From an uncultured Oscillospiraceae bacterium (lineage in GTDB: Bacteria; Bacillota; Clostridia; Oscillospirales; Ruminococcaceae), in the NCBI GenBank assembly GCA_934446565.1, contig CAKSEO010000010.1, positions 1-63,395 of the forward strand: a stretch of 63,395 nt of DNA, read 5' to 3'. Shown piece by piece: positions 50,273-58,397 of the stretch. The notes beneath the pieces are model-generated. The model worked only from the letters and a program-made list of their open reading frames with translations, made no database searches and was not told where the DNA came from. Both the position numbers and the translations under genes were made by a program. Every line of letters begins with the position of its first letter. Within the stretch, counting starts at the first letter, position 1.

Positions 50273-51811
50273 TCAGAGCTCCACGAACGCCGCCGTGCAG
50301 CCGTTGACCTTAACAGCGCCGCCGCTGACCTCCGCATTGCCGCCTACCGTGTAGATGACCTTTCCGGCAAGCCCGGAAACCTCCGCCGGCTCAGCCGAGG
50401 GATTGATGACCACCGCGATGGTCTGCGACCCGTCTGAGCGCTTATAAACCAGCGGATAGCCGTCCGAGAGGAACTCGATGGAACCACGGCTCTGGAGCGC
50501 CGGGTGAGCCTGGCGGAATTCGATGAGCTTCTTCACCTCGCTGCGCAGGGAGTCCGGGTCGGACATCTGGCTCTCCGCGTCGGGACGGTCAGCGGAGGGG
50601 TCCTGCGGGATGTACAGCTTGTCCGCCGGAGCAGTGGAGAATCCCGCGTTCAGCCCCTTGTTCCACTGCATGGGGGAGCGCGAGCCGGTACGTCCGTAGC
50701 CGCCCTCGACGGAGGTCAGCCCCTCAACGTAGCGCAGACCTATCTCGTCGCCGTAGTAGATGAACGGCGCGCCCGGCATCGACAGCAGGAACGCGAACGC
50801 AACGCGCAGCTCGTCCGCGTCGAGCGTCCTTGCGAGCCTGTCCATGTCGTGGTTGCCGGAGGGAATGCAGATGAGCCCCTTGCCGTCAGTTTTGGCGTAG
50901 TTCGCCTTGTACGCCGCGATGAACTCCTTAGCGGAGCCCTTCGCGCGCTTGGAGAAGTACGGTTCCTCGCAGCGGAACAGGTCGTTGTAGTGGGAGGGTC
51001 CGAAGTGCAGCAGGAAATCCATGTGGAACCCGCCGATGAGAGATTTGTCCGGTTCTCCCCACTCGCTTACCATCGCGGCGGAGGGGAACTCCTCGTCCAG
51101 GAACTCGCGGATGTTCTGCCACAGCGCGATGGTGCCCTTGCCGTCCTCGTCGTGCTTTACGAGGGAGCCCGCCATGTCAACGCGGAATCCGTCGCAGCCC
51201 ATGGACAGCCAGAAGCTCATGATATCCTTGAGCGCCTCGCGGGTAGCTACGGGACCGGGAGCGTCCATCGGCTGCTGCCAGTCGCGGTCGGGCTTGTAGA
51301 ATCCGTAGTTCAGCGCGGGCTGGTGGGAGAAGAAGTTGACCGCGCAGGAGCCGTCACGGTCGGAAATGCCGCGGATGCAGCCCATTCCCTCCGGGGATTC
51401 CCAGATGCTGTTAGTCCAGACGTAGCGGTCGGTGAACTCGTTGCGCTCCGCTTTCATGGATTCCCTGAACCACTTGTGGGTGACTGCGGTGTGACCGGGC
51501 ACGAGGTCGAGCAGGACGTGCATTCCCCGGGCGTGAGCCTCGGAGAACACCCGCGCGAGGTCCTCGTTGGTGCCGTAGCGCGGCGCGGCGGTGTAGTAGT
51601 CCTCCACGTCGTAGCCCGCGTCGCCGAACGGCGACTTGAAGCAGGGGTTTATCCAGAGCGCGTTGCAGCCGAGCTCCCTGATGTAATCCAGCTTTTCGGT
51701 GATACCGTTGAAATCGCCGATTCCGTCTGCGTTGGTGTCGTTGAAGGACTGGGGGTATATTTCGTAGAATACTGCGTTGTCGAGCCATTCGGGCTGTTTT
51801 GTAATACTCAT
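50273..51811 (-). CDS. GH13 alpha-amylase-family glycoside hydrolase
   Basis: In this 512-residue protein, the nucleophile Asp212 is in GFRVDMAG, the acid/base Glu250 in SEWGE and the third Asp322 in SGNHDMDRLA. Conserved region I is DLVPGHT, with Gly in the place of the usual Asn. The start YEIYPQSFNDTNADGIGDFNGI is that of oligo-glucosidase/trehalose-type GH13 enzymes. No signal peptide, so it acts in the cytoplasm on alpha-glucosides taken up by the cell. The exact linkage is open. A promoter with a cre-like site lies upstream. Confidence 0.9.
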   Translation of the reverse strand: MSITKQPEWLDNAVFYEIYPQSFNDTNADGIGDFNGITEKLDYIRELGCNALWINPCFKSPFGDAGYDVEDYYTAAPRYGTNEDLARVFSEAHARGMHVLLDLVPGHTAVTHKWFRESMKAERNEFTDRYVWTNSIWESPEGMGCIRGISDRDGSCAVNFFSHQPALNYGFYKPDRDWQQPMDAPGPVATREALKDIMSFWLSMGCDGFRVDMAGSLVKHDEDGKGTIALWQNIREFLDEEFPSAAMVSEWGEPDKSLIGGFHMDFLLHFGPSHYNDLFRCEEPYFSKRAKGSAKEFIAAYKANYAKTDGKGLICIPSGNHDMDRLARTLDADELRVAFAFLLSMPGAPFIYYGDEIGLRYVEGLTSVEGGYGRTGSRSPMQWNKGLNAGFSTAPADKLYIPQDPSADRPDAESQMSDPDSLRSEVKKLIEFRQAHPALQSRGSIEFLSDGYPLVYKRSDGSQTIAVVINPSAEPAEVSGLAGKVIYTVGGNAEVSGGAVKVNGCTAAFVEL

Positions 51812-51847
51812 GTTCGTTCTCCTTTGAGGTGATGTGGTGAGTTCCCG

Positions 51848-51861
51848 TGGAACCGTTTACA
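51848..51861 (-). promoter_or_regulatory. cre-like operator (CcpA or LacI-family)
   Basis: Read on the - strand, TGTAAACGGTTCCA matches 13 of 14 positions of the cre consensus TGWAANCGNTNWCA. It lies just downstream of the -10, a repressing position. Catabolite or sugar-specific control of the GH13 gene is inferred. Confidence 0.65.
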
Positions 51862-51867
51862 CTTAAT

Positions 51868-51895
51868 AGTATACCAGAAATTCCGGATTTGTAAA
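51868..51895 (-). promoter_or_regulatory. Promoter of the GH13 gene
   Basis: Read on the - strand: TTTACA (51895-51890), 16 bases, TATACT (51873-51868). Confidence 0.7.
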
Positions 51896-51999
51896 GCGGC
51901 AAAGCGTACAATAAATCGCCGGGATTCTTACGAAACTTGCGCCGTAATAATCAAAGATGATAGATTTGTACGATTTTTTCGTGCTGTTTGTACTACCGG

Positions 52000-53436
52000 T
52001 CAGAATCCCCGCAGTTTCAGCCTGTTGACGAGCTGGACGTAAAACTCCCGGACGTCGAAGCCGGGGATGTTCTCGCGGTTGAGGTCGATAACGTCCGCGT
52101 GGGTTATCCCGCGCTTCCCGGCGGGGTGGAGCACGGTGAAATCCTCGCCCCAGGGCGCGGAGGTCAGCGCCACCAGCCCGTCGTTGTCGCCGTCGTACTT
52201 CTTCACGATGGGGTAGGAGAGGTTCAGCGGGAAACGTCCGCTTTTCGGGCAGCGCGCGTGGGAGCCCACGCTCTGATACATCACGCCGGGGGCGTCCGGG
52301 GTGTCCTGGTCGAACTGCTCGCAGCGGCTGTTGGTGAGGTCGGTGACCGCCGCGAGGAAATCCGGGTCGGGGTCGCCCAGGCGCCGGAACGCAGAGTTGT
52401 AAATTTTCTCGACGCTCTTTACGAACTTCTCCGGCGCGGTATTCAGCAGGTACTCCGCGAAAAGGCAGCCGTGGTGCGGCGTGTTTATCGTGGTGAGGGA
52501 GGCGACGTACTTATCCGTGCCGAGCTTCGAGATGGCGCAGCGGGAATCCAGCCCGCCCTTTGAGTGCGCGATGATGTTCACCTTGCCGCAGCCGGTCTTT
52601 TGTACCAGCTCCTCGATACGCTGCGCGAGCTCCCGGGCGCTGTCCTCCACGGAAGCGGCTGACTGCTGCTCACCGTAGAATATCGTAGCGCCGTTGGCTT
52701 CCAGCTCGGCGGGGATGCGCCCCCAGTAGTTCATCAGCTTGCTGTCCCGGAAGAACACTCCGTGGACGAGCAGCAGCGGGTATTTCGTGCGGCAGAGCTG
52801 CTCGTCGCGGCGGGACTGGTCGAGCAGCGCCTTTTCGGTCTCGAAAGTGCATTCCCGCCGCACGGTGCGGTAGATGAGCGCGAGCATAACGAGGTCAGCG
52901 GGGACTATCATACCCAGCACGATACCCCAGACGCGCATTTTTATCCCGAGCTGCACGGAGGTGCAGTAGACCTTGATGATACCGTTCCAGAAGATGACCA
53001 GCTCCGCGAGGAACAGCACTATCCCCTCGGAAACGGCGGTCGTGACCGGAATGCGCCCGCTGACCGCCGCCCAGATAGTGACCGCCGCGATACCAAGGCA
53101 GGCTATCCCGGTGACGAAAAACGCGAGTATCTGCTCCGTGCCGTCGGCGAGGACGCGCAGCCGCAGCGTGGGGTACTTCTTCAGCTGCGGGAAAACGCAG
53201 TAAACTATAATGTAGGCGAAAAACGCGGTGTAGACCAGGATGTACGCCGCCAGCGGCGCTCCCGCGAGACCAAGCAGCAGCGGGCTCGCGATACCCAGCG
53301 TGATGAGCAGGAAATGCAGAATGCGTATCACCATGTCGGTACGTCCCCCGAGTTTTTTACGCAGCCAGTCTGCGGCGGCTCCGGCAATGCGGTCGGAGTT
53401 CTCCGCGAGGGTTATCAGCCACGCGATGAATCTCAT
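52000..53436 (-). CDS. Membrane-anchored alpha/beta-hydrolase (triacylglycerol-lipase-like)
   Basis: In this 478-residue protein, the N-terminal 190 residues contain five hydrophobic segments (about 36-58, 62-82, 104-125, 134-152 and 168-190). The C-terminal part is a lipase-type alpha/beta hydrolase: oxyanion block LLLVHGVFFRD (222-231) and nucleophile elbow IIAHSKGG with Ser292. TPHHG follows, as in lipases that act on large lipids, and catalytic Asp/His candidates are in YDGDNDGLV and GITHADVIDL. The fusion of a membrane domain to a lipase is unusual. Its start overlaps the HD gene stop by four bases. Confidence 0.8.
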   Translation of the reverse strand: MRFIAWLITLAENSDRIAGAAADWLRKKLGGRTDMVIRILHFLLITLGIASPLLLGLAGAPLAAYILVYTAFFAYIIVYCVFPQLKKYPTLRLRVLADGTEQILAFFVTGIACLGIAAVTIWAAVSGRIPVTTAVSEGIVLFLAELVIFWNGIIKVYCTSVQLGIKMRVWGIVLGMIVPADLVMLALIYRTVRRECTFETEKALLDQSRRDEQLCRTKYPLLLVHGVFFRDSKLMNYWGRIPAELEANGATIFYGEQQSAASVEDSARELAQRIEELVQKTGCGKVNIIAHSKGGLDSRCAISKLGTDKYVASLTTINTPHHGCLFAEYLLNTAPEKFVKSVEKIYNSAFRRLGDPDPDFLAAVTDLTNSRCEQFDQDTPDAPGVMYQSVGSHARCPKSGRFPLNLSYPIVKKYDGDNDGLVALTSAPWGEDFTVLHPAGKRGITHADVIDLNRENIPGFDVREFYVQLVNRLKLRGF

Positions 53437-53933
53437 GTTTCCTCCTGTGGAATGTTGAAAACGGTGCGGATGAGCTCCTTTCCGCTTTCGGTGCGGAAAA
53501 TCCTGTCATACGCGGCTCTGACGGCGTTTTCAGACGCCGCGTCCTCGTAGAGGTTCACGATGAAGTCCGCCTCGATGAGTATTTGCAGGTCGTCGCCGCT
53601 TATGTTGTCGTAGGTGTGGTGATGTCCCACCATGTAGCATACGCGCTCGGTGTCGGCGGGGTCGAATCCCAGTCCGGTCAGCATTTTTTCGGCTTCCGGG
53701 GGACCCAGCCGCTCCTGGAGCTTCCCGCCGCATTCGCCGTACTGCGCTTCCGCGGGCTTTATGCCGATATCGTGGACCAGCGCGGCGCATTCCAGCAGGA
53801 ACTGCGCGTGCTCCGGGAGGTGCTCCCGCAGCCCGATGTAACGCGCGAATGCGTGCACCTTGATGAAGTGCTGGATGCGCTTGGTGTCGCCGGTGTAGTA
53901 GCTTATCATCTTTTCAGTCAGCTTCTGTATCAT
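53433..53933 (-). CDS. HD-domain phosphohydrolase
   Basis: In this 166-residue protein, the HD motif is ECAALVHDIGIKPAE (His-Asp near residue 53-54) with preceding H-x-x-x-H candidates (IQHFIKVHAFARYIG) and following GHHHTYDN. Such small HD proteins hydrolyse phosphate esters of nucleotides. The substrate is unknown. It is the middle gene of an operon with a GNAT acetyltransferase and the membrane lipase. Confidence 0.85.
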   Translation of the reverse strand: MIQKLTEKMISYYTGDTKRIQHFIKVHAFARYIGLREHLPEHAQFLLECAALVHDIGIKPAEAQYGECGGKLQERLGPPEAEKMLTGLGFDPADTERVCYMVGHHHTYDNISGDDLQILIEADFIVNLYEDAASENAVRAAYDRIFRTESGKELIRTVFNIPQEET

Positions 53934-53942
53934 TACGTTACC

Positions 53943-54449
53943 TCACAGTTTTATCTCGTAGCCGTATTCTTTTAGTACTCCGTCTATCCCCTCGACATGC
54001 TGGGAGTGTATCCCGGGAGCCTTTGCGCAGCCGCATTTCTGATAAAACCGCTCCGCAGGCGTGTTGCAGTCCACTACCAGGACGCGCAGGTACTTGAAGC
54101 CGCTGTCCCGGGCGGTCTGCGCCGCGTATTTAAGGCACCTCCCGCCAAAGCCCAGCCCGCTTGATTCCGGCTGGACCCCCAGCCGCATGAGTATCGCGGC
54201 TTTCGCGGAGGGGTCGCTCCACTGGACGTCTGCAAAGTGAGTATCCTCGTCCAGCGCGAACGCCGCGACGATCTTCCCGCGCCCGATGAGGACGTGGAGC
54301 CTCCCGGCGGAGATGTCCCCGGGGAGGGCGTCCGCGGGGTAGTGCTCGTTCCAGAGGTATATACCCTGCTCCCGCATGTTGAGATAGATCGCGGTGTACA
54401 GTCCGATGAGCTGCGGTAAATCCTCCGGTGTTGCTTTTCTGAATTCCAT
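53943..54449 (-). CDS. GNAT-family N-acetyltransferase
   Basis: There are 168 residues from the ATG at 54449, which has AAGGAAG eight bases upstream; a longer frame exists but starts upstream of the promoter. The acetyl-CoA-binding loop is represented by E-S-S-G-L-G-F-G-G-R-C-L (near residue 105). L-R-V-L-V-V-D-C-N-T-P-A-E-R-F-Y-Q-K-C-G is the strand 5/helix 4 block. Acetylates an unidentified amine. First gene of the operon. Confidence 0.87.
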   Translation of the reverse strand: MEFRKATPEDLPQLIGLYTAIYLNMREQGIYLWNEHYPADALPGDISAGRLHVLIGRGKIVAAFALDEDTHFADVQWSDPSAKAAILMRLGVQPESSGLGFGGRCLKYAAQTARDSGFKYLRVLVVDCNTPAERFYQKCGCAKAPGIHSQHVEGIDGVLKEYGYEIKL

Positions 54450-54472
54450 AGCGTCACTTCCTTTTAATAAGT

Positions 54473-54501
54473 ATTGTACCATAAAATGTTGAATAAATCA
54501 A
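54473..54501 (-). promoter_or_regulatory. Vegetative promoter of the GNAT-HD-lipase operon
   Basis: Read on the - strand: TTGATT (54501-54496), 17 bases, TACAAT (54478-54473). It physically overlaps the divergent germination-operon promoter. Confidence 0.7.
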
Positions 54502-54519
54502 CTGCATTGGGACAAAATA
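54490..54519 (+). promoter_or_regulatory. Sigma-G-like promoter of the ger operon
   Basis: TGAATA (54490-54495), 17 bases, CAAAATA (54513-54519), close to the sigma-G consensus TGAATA / CATACTA. Germinant receptor operons are classic sigma-G targets in the forespore. The spacing decides the gerA start at 54546. Confidence 0.65.
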
Positions 54520-54545
54520 GCATGAGAAATGACCGGAAAGGGGAA

Positions 54546-56054
54546 ATGGAATTGTCAGAAGAAGTACACACCTCGATACCGCAGGACACTCCGCTTGCGA
54601 AGTCGCTGGACAGGAATCTCACCATGCTTAAAGGGATAACCGGCGGTTCGAGCGACGTTATAATAAAGACGGGAACGCTCTGCGGGGCGCGGATAGCGGT
54701 GGTGACCTGCGAGGGGATGGCGGACACGGACACGCTGGCGCAGCTCATCTACCACAAGCTGAACAGCGCGGGGAACTCCGAAAAGCTCCCGCCGGAGGAG
54801 ATAATGTCCCGGCTGTTCGACGACTGGCTGATAGCCGCCGAGCAGCTCGACGTGCTGAACATCGGCGACCTGACGCTGAAAATGCAGAGCGGCTTCGCGA
54901 TAATCCTGGTGGACGGGACGTCCCGGGGAATAGCCATCGGGATACAGGGCTACCCCGCCCGGGGAGTGGACGAGCCCTCCGGTGAGCTCAACGTCCGGGG
55001 AAGCCGCGAGGGATTCGTGGAGGTCATCCGCCGCAACATGGCGCTGATACGCCGCCGGATAAAGTCGCCGACGCTGGTGTTTGAGATGATGGTGATAGGC
55101 GGGCGCAGCAACACGGATATCTGCCTGTGCTACCTAAGCGACAAGGTCTCGCCGAAGCTCCTGGAGGACGTTAAAAAGCGGCTGAAAACCGTGAAACTCA
55201 ACACGATACTGGAGAGCGGATATCTCCAGCCGTTTTTCGAGGGGAGCGGCGGGTGGTTCTTCTCGGAGTGCGGCACCTGCGAGCGACCGGATTCCTTTGC
55301 GGCGAAGCTGTACGAGGGGCGGGTCGGCATACTTGTGGATGGCACGCCGTTCGCGCTGACCGTGCCCTACCTGTTCATCGAGAACTTCCAGACCCTGGAT
55401 GATTACGCGCAGAAGCCGTTCTACGCGCTGTTCATCAGGATAGTCAGGCTGGCGGCGTACTTCATCACGCTGTTCCTGCCGGGGGTTTACGTTGCGATAG
55501 CCTCCTACAGCCCGGAGTTGCTGCCGTCGTCGCTGCTGCTGAACCTCGCCGCCGCCGAGCAGACCGCGCCGTTTTCGCTGATGGCGGAGTGCCTGCTCAT
55601 CCACTTCATGTACGAGATACTCCGGGAAGCCGGGATACGCCTGCCGCGCCCCATCGGTCACGCGATAGGCGTGGTCGGCGGTATCGTCATCGGCGATATC
55701 ACGGTCAACGCCGGGCTGGTCGGCGCGCCGATGGTGCTGATAGTCGCGCTGAGCGGGCTTTGCAGCTTCGTCGTCCCGGCGCTTTATGAGCGCACTGTCA
55801 TTTTGAGGTTCATCTATATCCTCGCGGGGGGTATCTTCGGATTGTTCGGGCTGCTTCTGGCGGCGGGGGTCATTATTATAAAGATGTGCTCCCTCAACAC
55901 CTACGGCGTGCCGTATATGGCGCCGATATCGCCGTTCAACCCGCGAAGCTCCCGGGACATGCTGTTCCGCACCGGGTGGAAGCGCCTGCAGAAAGGCGAC
56001 GTCACCGTACAGGGGCTGAACGGAAGTGAACTTAGCGGAGGTCAGAATGGCTGA
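54546..56054 (+). CDS. gerA: Spore germination receptor protein, GerA (A subunit) family
   Basis: There are 502 residues from the ATG at 54546 (AAAGGGG ahead; in-frame starts upstream lie at or before the promoter). The soluble N-terminal domain (residues 1-270) contains IIKTGTLCGARIAVV, GFAIILVDGTSRGIAIGIQG, GSREGFVEVIRRNMALIRRRI and YLSDKVSPKLLEDVKKRL (each in part). About five membrane segments follow (about 300-455), with PRPIGHAIGVVGGIVIGD. It forms, with GerB and GerC, a receptor in the inner spore membrane that senses nutrients. Overlaps gerB by eight bases. Confidence 0.92.
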   Translation: MELSEEVHTSIPQDTPLAKSLDRNLTMLKGITGGSSDVIIKTGTLCGARIAVVTCEGMADTDTLAQLIYHKLNSAGNSEKLPPEEIMSRLFDDWLIAAEQLDVLNIGDLTLKMQSGFAIILVDGTSRGIAIGIQGYPARGVDEPSGELNVRGSREGFVEVIRRNMALIRRRIKSPTLVFEMMVIGGRSNTDICLCYLSDKVSPKLLEDVKKRLKTVKLNTILESGYLQPFFEGSGGWFFSECGTCERPDSFAAKLYEGRVGILVDGTPFALTVPYLFIENFQTLDDYAQKPFYALFIRIVRLAAYFITLFLPGVYVAIASYSPELLPSSLLLNLAAAEQTAPFSLMAECLLIHFMYEILREAGIRLPRPIGHAIGVVGGIVIGDITVNAGLVGAPMVLIVALSGLCSFVVPALYERTVILRFIYILAGGIFGLFGLLLAAGVIIIKMCSLNTYGVPYMAPISPFNPRSSRDMLFRTGWKRLQKGDVTVQGLNGSELSGGQNG

Positions 56055-56991
56055 AATTACTGAAAATTCCCACAAGATAAGCGCGGCGCAGCTTTTCTGC
56101 GTACTGCTGCTGATGAGGGTTTCCGCAGAGCTGGTATACCCCTCCCGGGGAGGTTTCGGCGGCAGCGGACTAGCGGCGGCGCTGACTGCGGAAGCGGTGC
56201 GCTTCCTGATTGCGCTGCCGGTGCTTATTTACGCCTGCAGGGGCAGCGGATTCTACGCGGCGGCGTGGCGGAAGAACCGCTTCCTGGGCTGGGCGACGGC
56301 GGTGGGAGCGGCGCTGCTGCTGGCGGCGTTCGTGGTGCGTACTGCGGTGTACGCCGCGGGATTCGTCCACCGGAACATGCTGACGAGGACGCCGGAGCTG
56401 CTCATCGCGGCGCTGCTGGCGGGCTTCGCGGCGTACGCCGCCGTAAAGGGCGGGGAAGCCCTCGCCCGCGCCGGGGTGCTGTTCCTCTGGACGGCGGGTA
56501 TCGTCACGATACTGCTCATCCTCGCGGATATACAATATATGGATTTCGGCAGGGAACTCCCGGAATGGAGCACGCCGCTGTTCCTTACCGATTTCATCGA
56601 GCGGTTCTGCCGCGGCGGGGAGTACCTGGTTTTCGCGGCGCTGCTTCCCTACGTCAGGGTGGATTCCCGCTCTGACCGGAGGAAGCTCGGCGCGGCGGGA
56701 TTCTGCTTCGCGGGGGCAGGAGTGCTGTGCTCCGGGCTGTTCTGCGTGTTCTTCGGGGCGGTGCTCGGGGAGTACTACAGCATGTCGGAGTACCCGATAG
56801 CTGCGGCGGGTTCCCTCGCGGATATCGTGCTGTTCAAGCGGCTGGACGGGGTCGCCTGCGCGGTGTGGGCGCTCGCGGCGGCGTTCAGGATGGGCGTGAT
56901 GATTTTTGCGGCGGTCTCCGTGGTCGGAGAGGTGCTGAAATGCTCCCGGGGAGCCGCTCAGCCCGCTTCCGGAAAGGGGGAGACCGCATGA
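56047..56991 (+). CDS. gerB: Spore germination permease, GerB subunit
   Basis: There are 314 residues from the ATG at 56047 (GGAGGT at six bases). Nine to ten hydrophobic segments of the APC/endospore-permease type; motifs include KISAAQLFCVLLLMRVSAEL near the N-terminus and FIERFCRGGEYLVFAALLPY near 185. It is thought to bind the germinant. Shorter than the usual 360 residues, at the C-terminal end (loss of one or two membrane helices). Overlaps gerC by four bases (ATGA). Confidence 0.88.
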   Translation: MAEITENSHKISAAQLFCVLLLMRVSAELVYPSRGGFGGSGLAAALTAEAVRFLIALPVLIYACRGSGFYAAAWRKNRFLGWATAVGAALLLAAFVVRTAVYAAGFVHRNMLTRTPELLIAALLAGFAAYAAVKGGEALARAGVLFLWTAGIVTILLILADIQYMDFGRELPEWSTPLFLTDFIERFCRGGEYLVFAALLPYVRVDSRSDRRKLGAAGFCFAGAGVLCSGLFCVFFGAVLGEYYSMSEYPIAAAGSLADIVLFKRLDGVACAVWALAAAFRMGVMIFAAVSVVGEVLKCSRGAAQPASGKGETA

Positions 56992-57923
56992 AAAAACTCC
57001 TTTTGCTTATCGTTGGAGCTTTCACCCTGTTCCTGAGCGGCTGTTCGACCTCCGAGATAGGCGAACGCGCGATAATCCAGGCAGCCGCCGTGGACTACGA
57101 CGGGGAGTACGTCGTCAGCGCGCTGCTGTTCAGCTCCGGCGGGGGAAACGGCGAGCTTGTCAACGCCGCGGACGAGAACGTGATAAAAGTCACCGGGCGC
57201 GGGAGCACGTTCGCCGAGGCGGTGGACGATATTTCCCTGGTTGACGGCAAGGAGATATTCATGAGCGAGAACCGGCTGCTGATACTGGGCGCGGGATTCG
57301 AGCGGACTGACCTCACTCCGGTGCTGGAAACGCTCTCCCGGGACATGCGCTGTTCGCTGAACATGCTGGTGTGCACGGCGGACGACCCGGAGATACTCAC
57401 CGACCTGCACTTCAAGGAGGGGCTGACCGCCGCCGAAAAGCCGGTCAGCATGATCGAGAACGCGTACAGCTCCGGAATGTCGCCCCGTGCGACGCTGCTG
57501 AATCTGCTGAACGACGCGGCGGGAGGCAGGGAAACGCTGCTGCCGATGTTCCGGGAAACGCGGAACGGCTACGGCATGACGGACGGCGAGGACGGCGAAA
57601 CTGCGGAGCTGTGCGGCGCACGGATACTATCCGGCGGGAGGCTCTCCGAGCCGCTGGATAAGCTGCAGACCGCCGGAGCGATGCTGCTGACCGGGGAAAG
57701 CGATCGTGTGCTGCTAAATTTCACCCACGGCGGGCGGGAGGTCGGCTGTGAGGCATACTCGATAAAGCTGGAGCCCCAGCCGGACGGCGCAACGCTGCTT
57801 TCCGCGCAGATACGCCGCCGGGACGGCTCCCGGCTTCCGGAGGAGCTGAAAAGCGCGGCGATGTCCGGGCTGGACGAGATGGTCAGGGCAGGTATAGCCG
57901 CGCTGACTGGGCTGAAAGGCTGA
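56988..57923 (+). CDS. gerC: Spore germination lipoprotein, GerC subunit
   Basis: There are 311 residues from the ATG at 56988 (AAAGGGGG ahead). The lipobox LFLSGC puts the lipidated Cys at about residue 19. The family blocks are GERAIIQAAAVDYDGEYVVSALLF (in part), FAEAVDDISLVDGKEIFMSENRLLILG (in part) and LNMLVCTADDPEIL. Typical GerC proteins have 360-400 residues; the C-terminal domain 3 seems reduced here. Anchored to the outer face of the inner spore membrane. Confidence 0.9.
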   Translation: MKKLLLLIVGAFTLFLSGCSTSEIGERAIIQAAAVDYDGEYVVSALLFSSGGGNGELVNAADENVIKVTGRGSTFAEAVDDISLVDGKEIFMSENRLLILGAGFERTDLTPVLETLSRDMRCSLNMLVCTADDPEILTDLHFKEGLTAAEKPVSMIENAYSSGMSPRATLLNLLNDAAGGRETLLPMFRETRNGYGMTDGEDGETAELCGARILSGGRLSEPLDKLQTAGAMLLTGESDRVLLNFTHGGREVGCEAYSIKLEPQPDGATLLSAQIRRRDGSRLPEELKSAAMSGLDEMVRAGIAALTGLKG

Positions 57924-57985
57924 CTGGTCGGGGAGCTATGATTTTGAAGCTTGTGTTCAACTACCGCGTCAGCGATTGGTTTTCG

Positions 57986-58133
57986 CTTCCTTTTGCTTAC
58001 AAAAGGAAGTGGGAGCGTGAGGGCAAAGCCCTCACACTCTGCGCGCCGGCGCGCAGTAACTCCGCGCGGCAGCGCGGTAAAAGCTCCAAAAGCGCTAAAG
58101 GGGTGTGGGGGAAAACAAGAGTTTTCCCCCACA
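57986..58133 (+). repeat. Hairpin-string repeat, copy B, with terminal terminator
   Basis: Modules in order: CTTCCTTTT/AAAAGGAAG (57986-57994/58001-58009); GTGAGGGC-AAA-GCCCTCAC (58017-58035); TGCGCG/CGCGCA (58040-58055); CCGCGC/GCGCGG (58062-58077). The identical terminator follows: TGTGGGGGAAAAC (58104-58116), AAGA, complement (58121-58133). The same modules as copies A and C are present but in a different order and without the GGGGGGCGCGCC block. The terminator closes the ger operon. Confidence 0.85.
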
Positions 58134-58248
58134 GTCTTTATCAATTTCTTGACGTTTTGATCAGCGTGGCTGTGTTTACATGATTGCCTTTCCATAAGGA
58201 TAAATTACAGCTTTCAGACAGACCTCTACGGCGGGTCTGAAAACTGCT

Positions 58249-58275
58249 TTAGCAAAGTGCACAAGAGAGTGCTAA
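58249..58275. promoter_or_regulatory. Degenerate second CIRCE-like element
   Basis: TTAGCAAAG, nine bases, GAGTGCTAA: same 9-9-9 architecture as CIRCE with a perfect right half and a left half matching 6 of 9. It lies 100 bases upstream of the true CIRCE. Confidence 0.55.
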
Positions 58276-58316
58276 AAAATTTGTATCTATTTGTTTGTTT
58301 TTTTGTGGAAAAACCC

Positions 58317-58345
58317 TTGCATTTTTTGCAAACCTGTGTTATATT
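58317..58345 (+). promoter_or_regulatory. Sigma-A promoter of the hrcA operon
   Basis: TTGCAT (58317-58322), 17 bases, TATATT (58340-58345). CIRCE begins five bases after the -10. Confidence 0.8.
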
Positions 58346-58349
58346 ATAT

Positions 58350-58376
58350 TTAGCACTCAGAGAGATAGAGTGCTAA
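58350..58376. promoter_or_regulatory. CIRCE operator (HrcA binding site)
   Basis: TTAGCACTC (58350-58358), nine bases, GAGTGCTAA (58368-58376): perfect consensus, over the transcription start. HrcA bound here represses the operon until misfolded proteins titrate GroEL. Confidence 0.97.
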
Positions 58377-58397
58377 AGAAGTAGGAAGGTGGTCAGA

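Noticed and set aside
54474..54545. Upstream ATGs (54,474 and 54,522) as gerA start
   Set aside because: They lie before or at the transcription start predicted from the sigma-G-like promoter and lack ribosome sites; 54,546 has AAAGGGG just ahead.
58389..58397. GTG at 58389 as hrcA start
   Set aside because: It overlaps the AGGAAGG ribosome site; the TTG at 58398 has ideal spacing and matches the usual N-terminus of the family.
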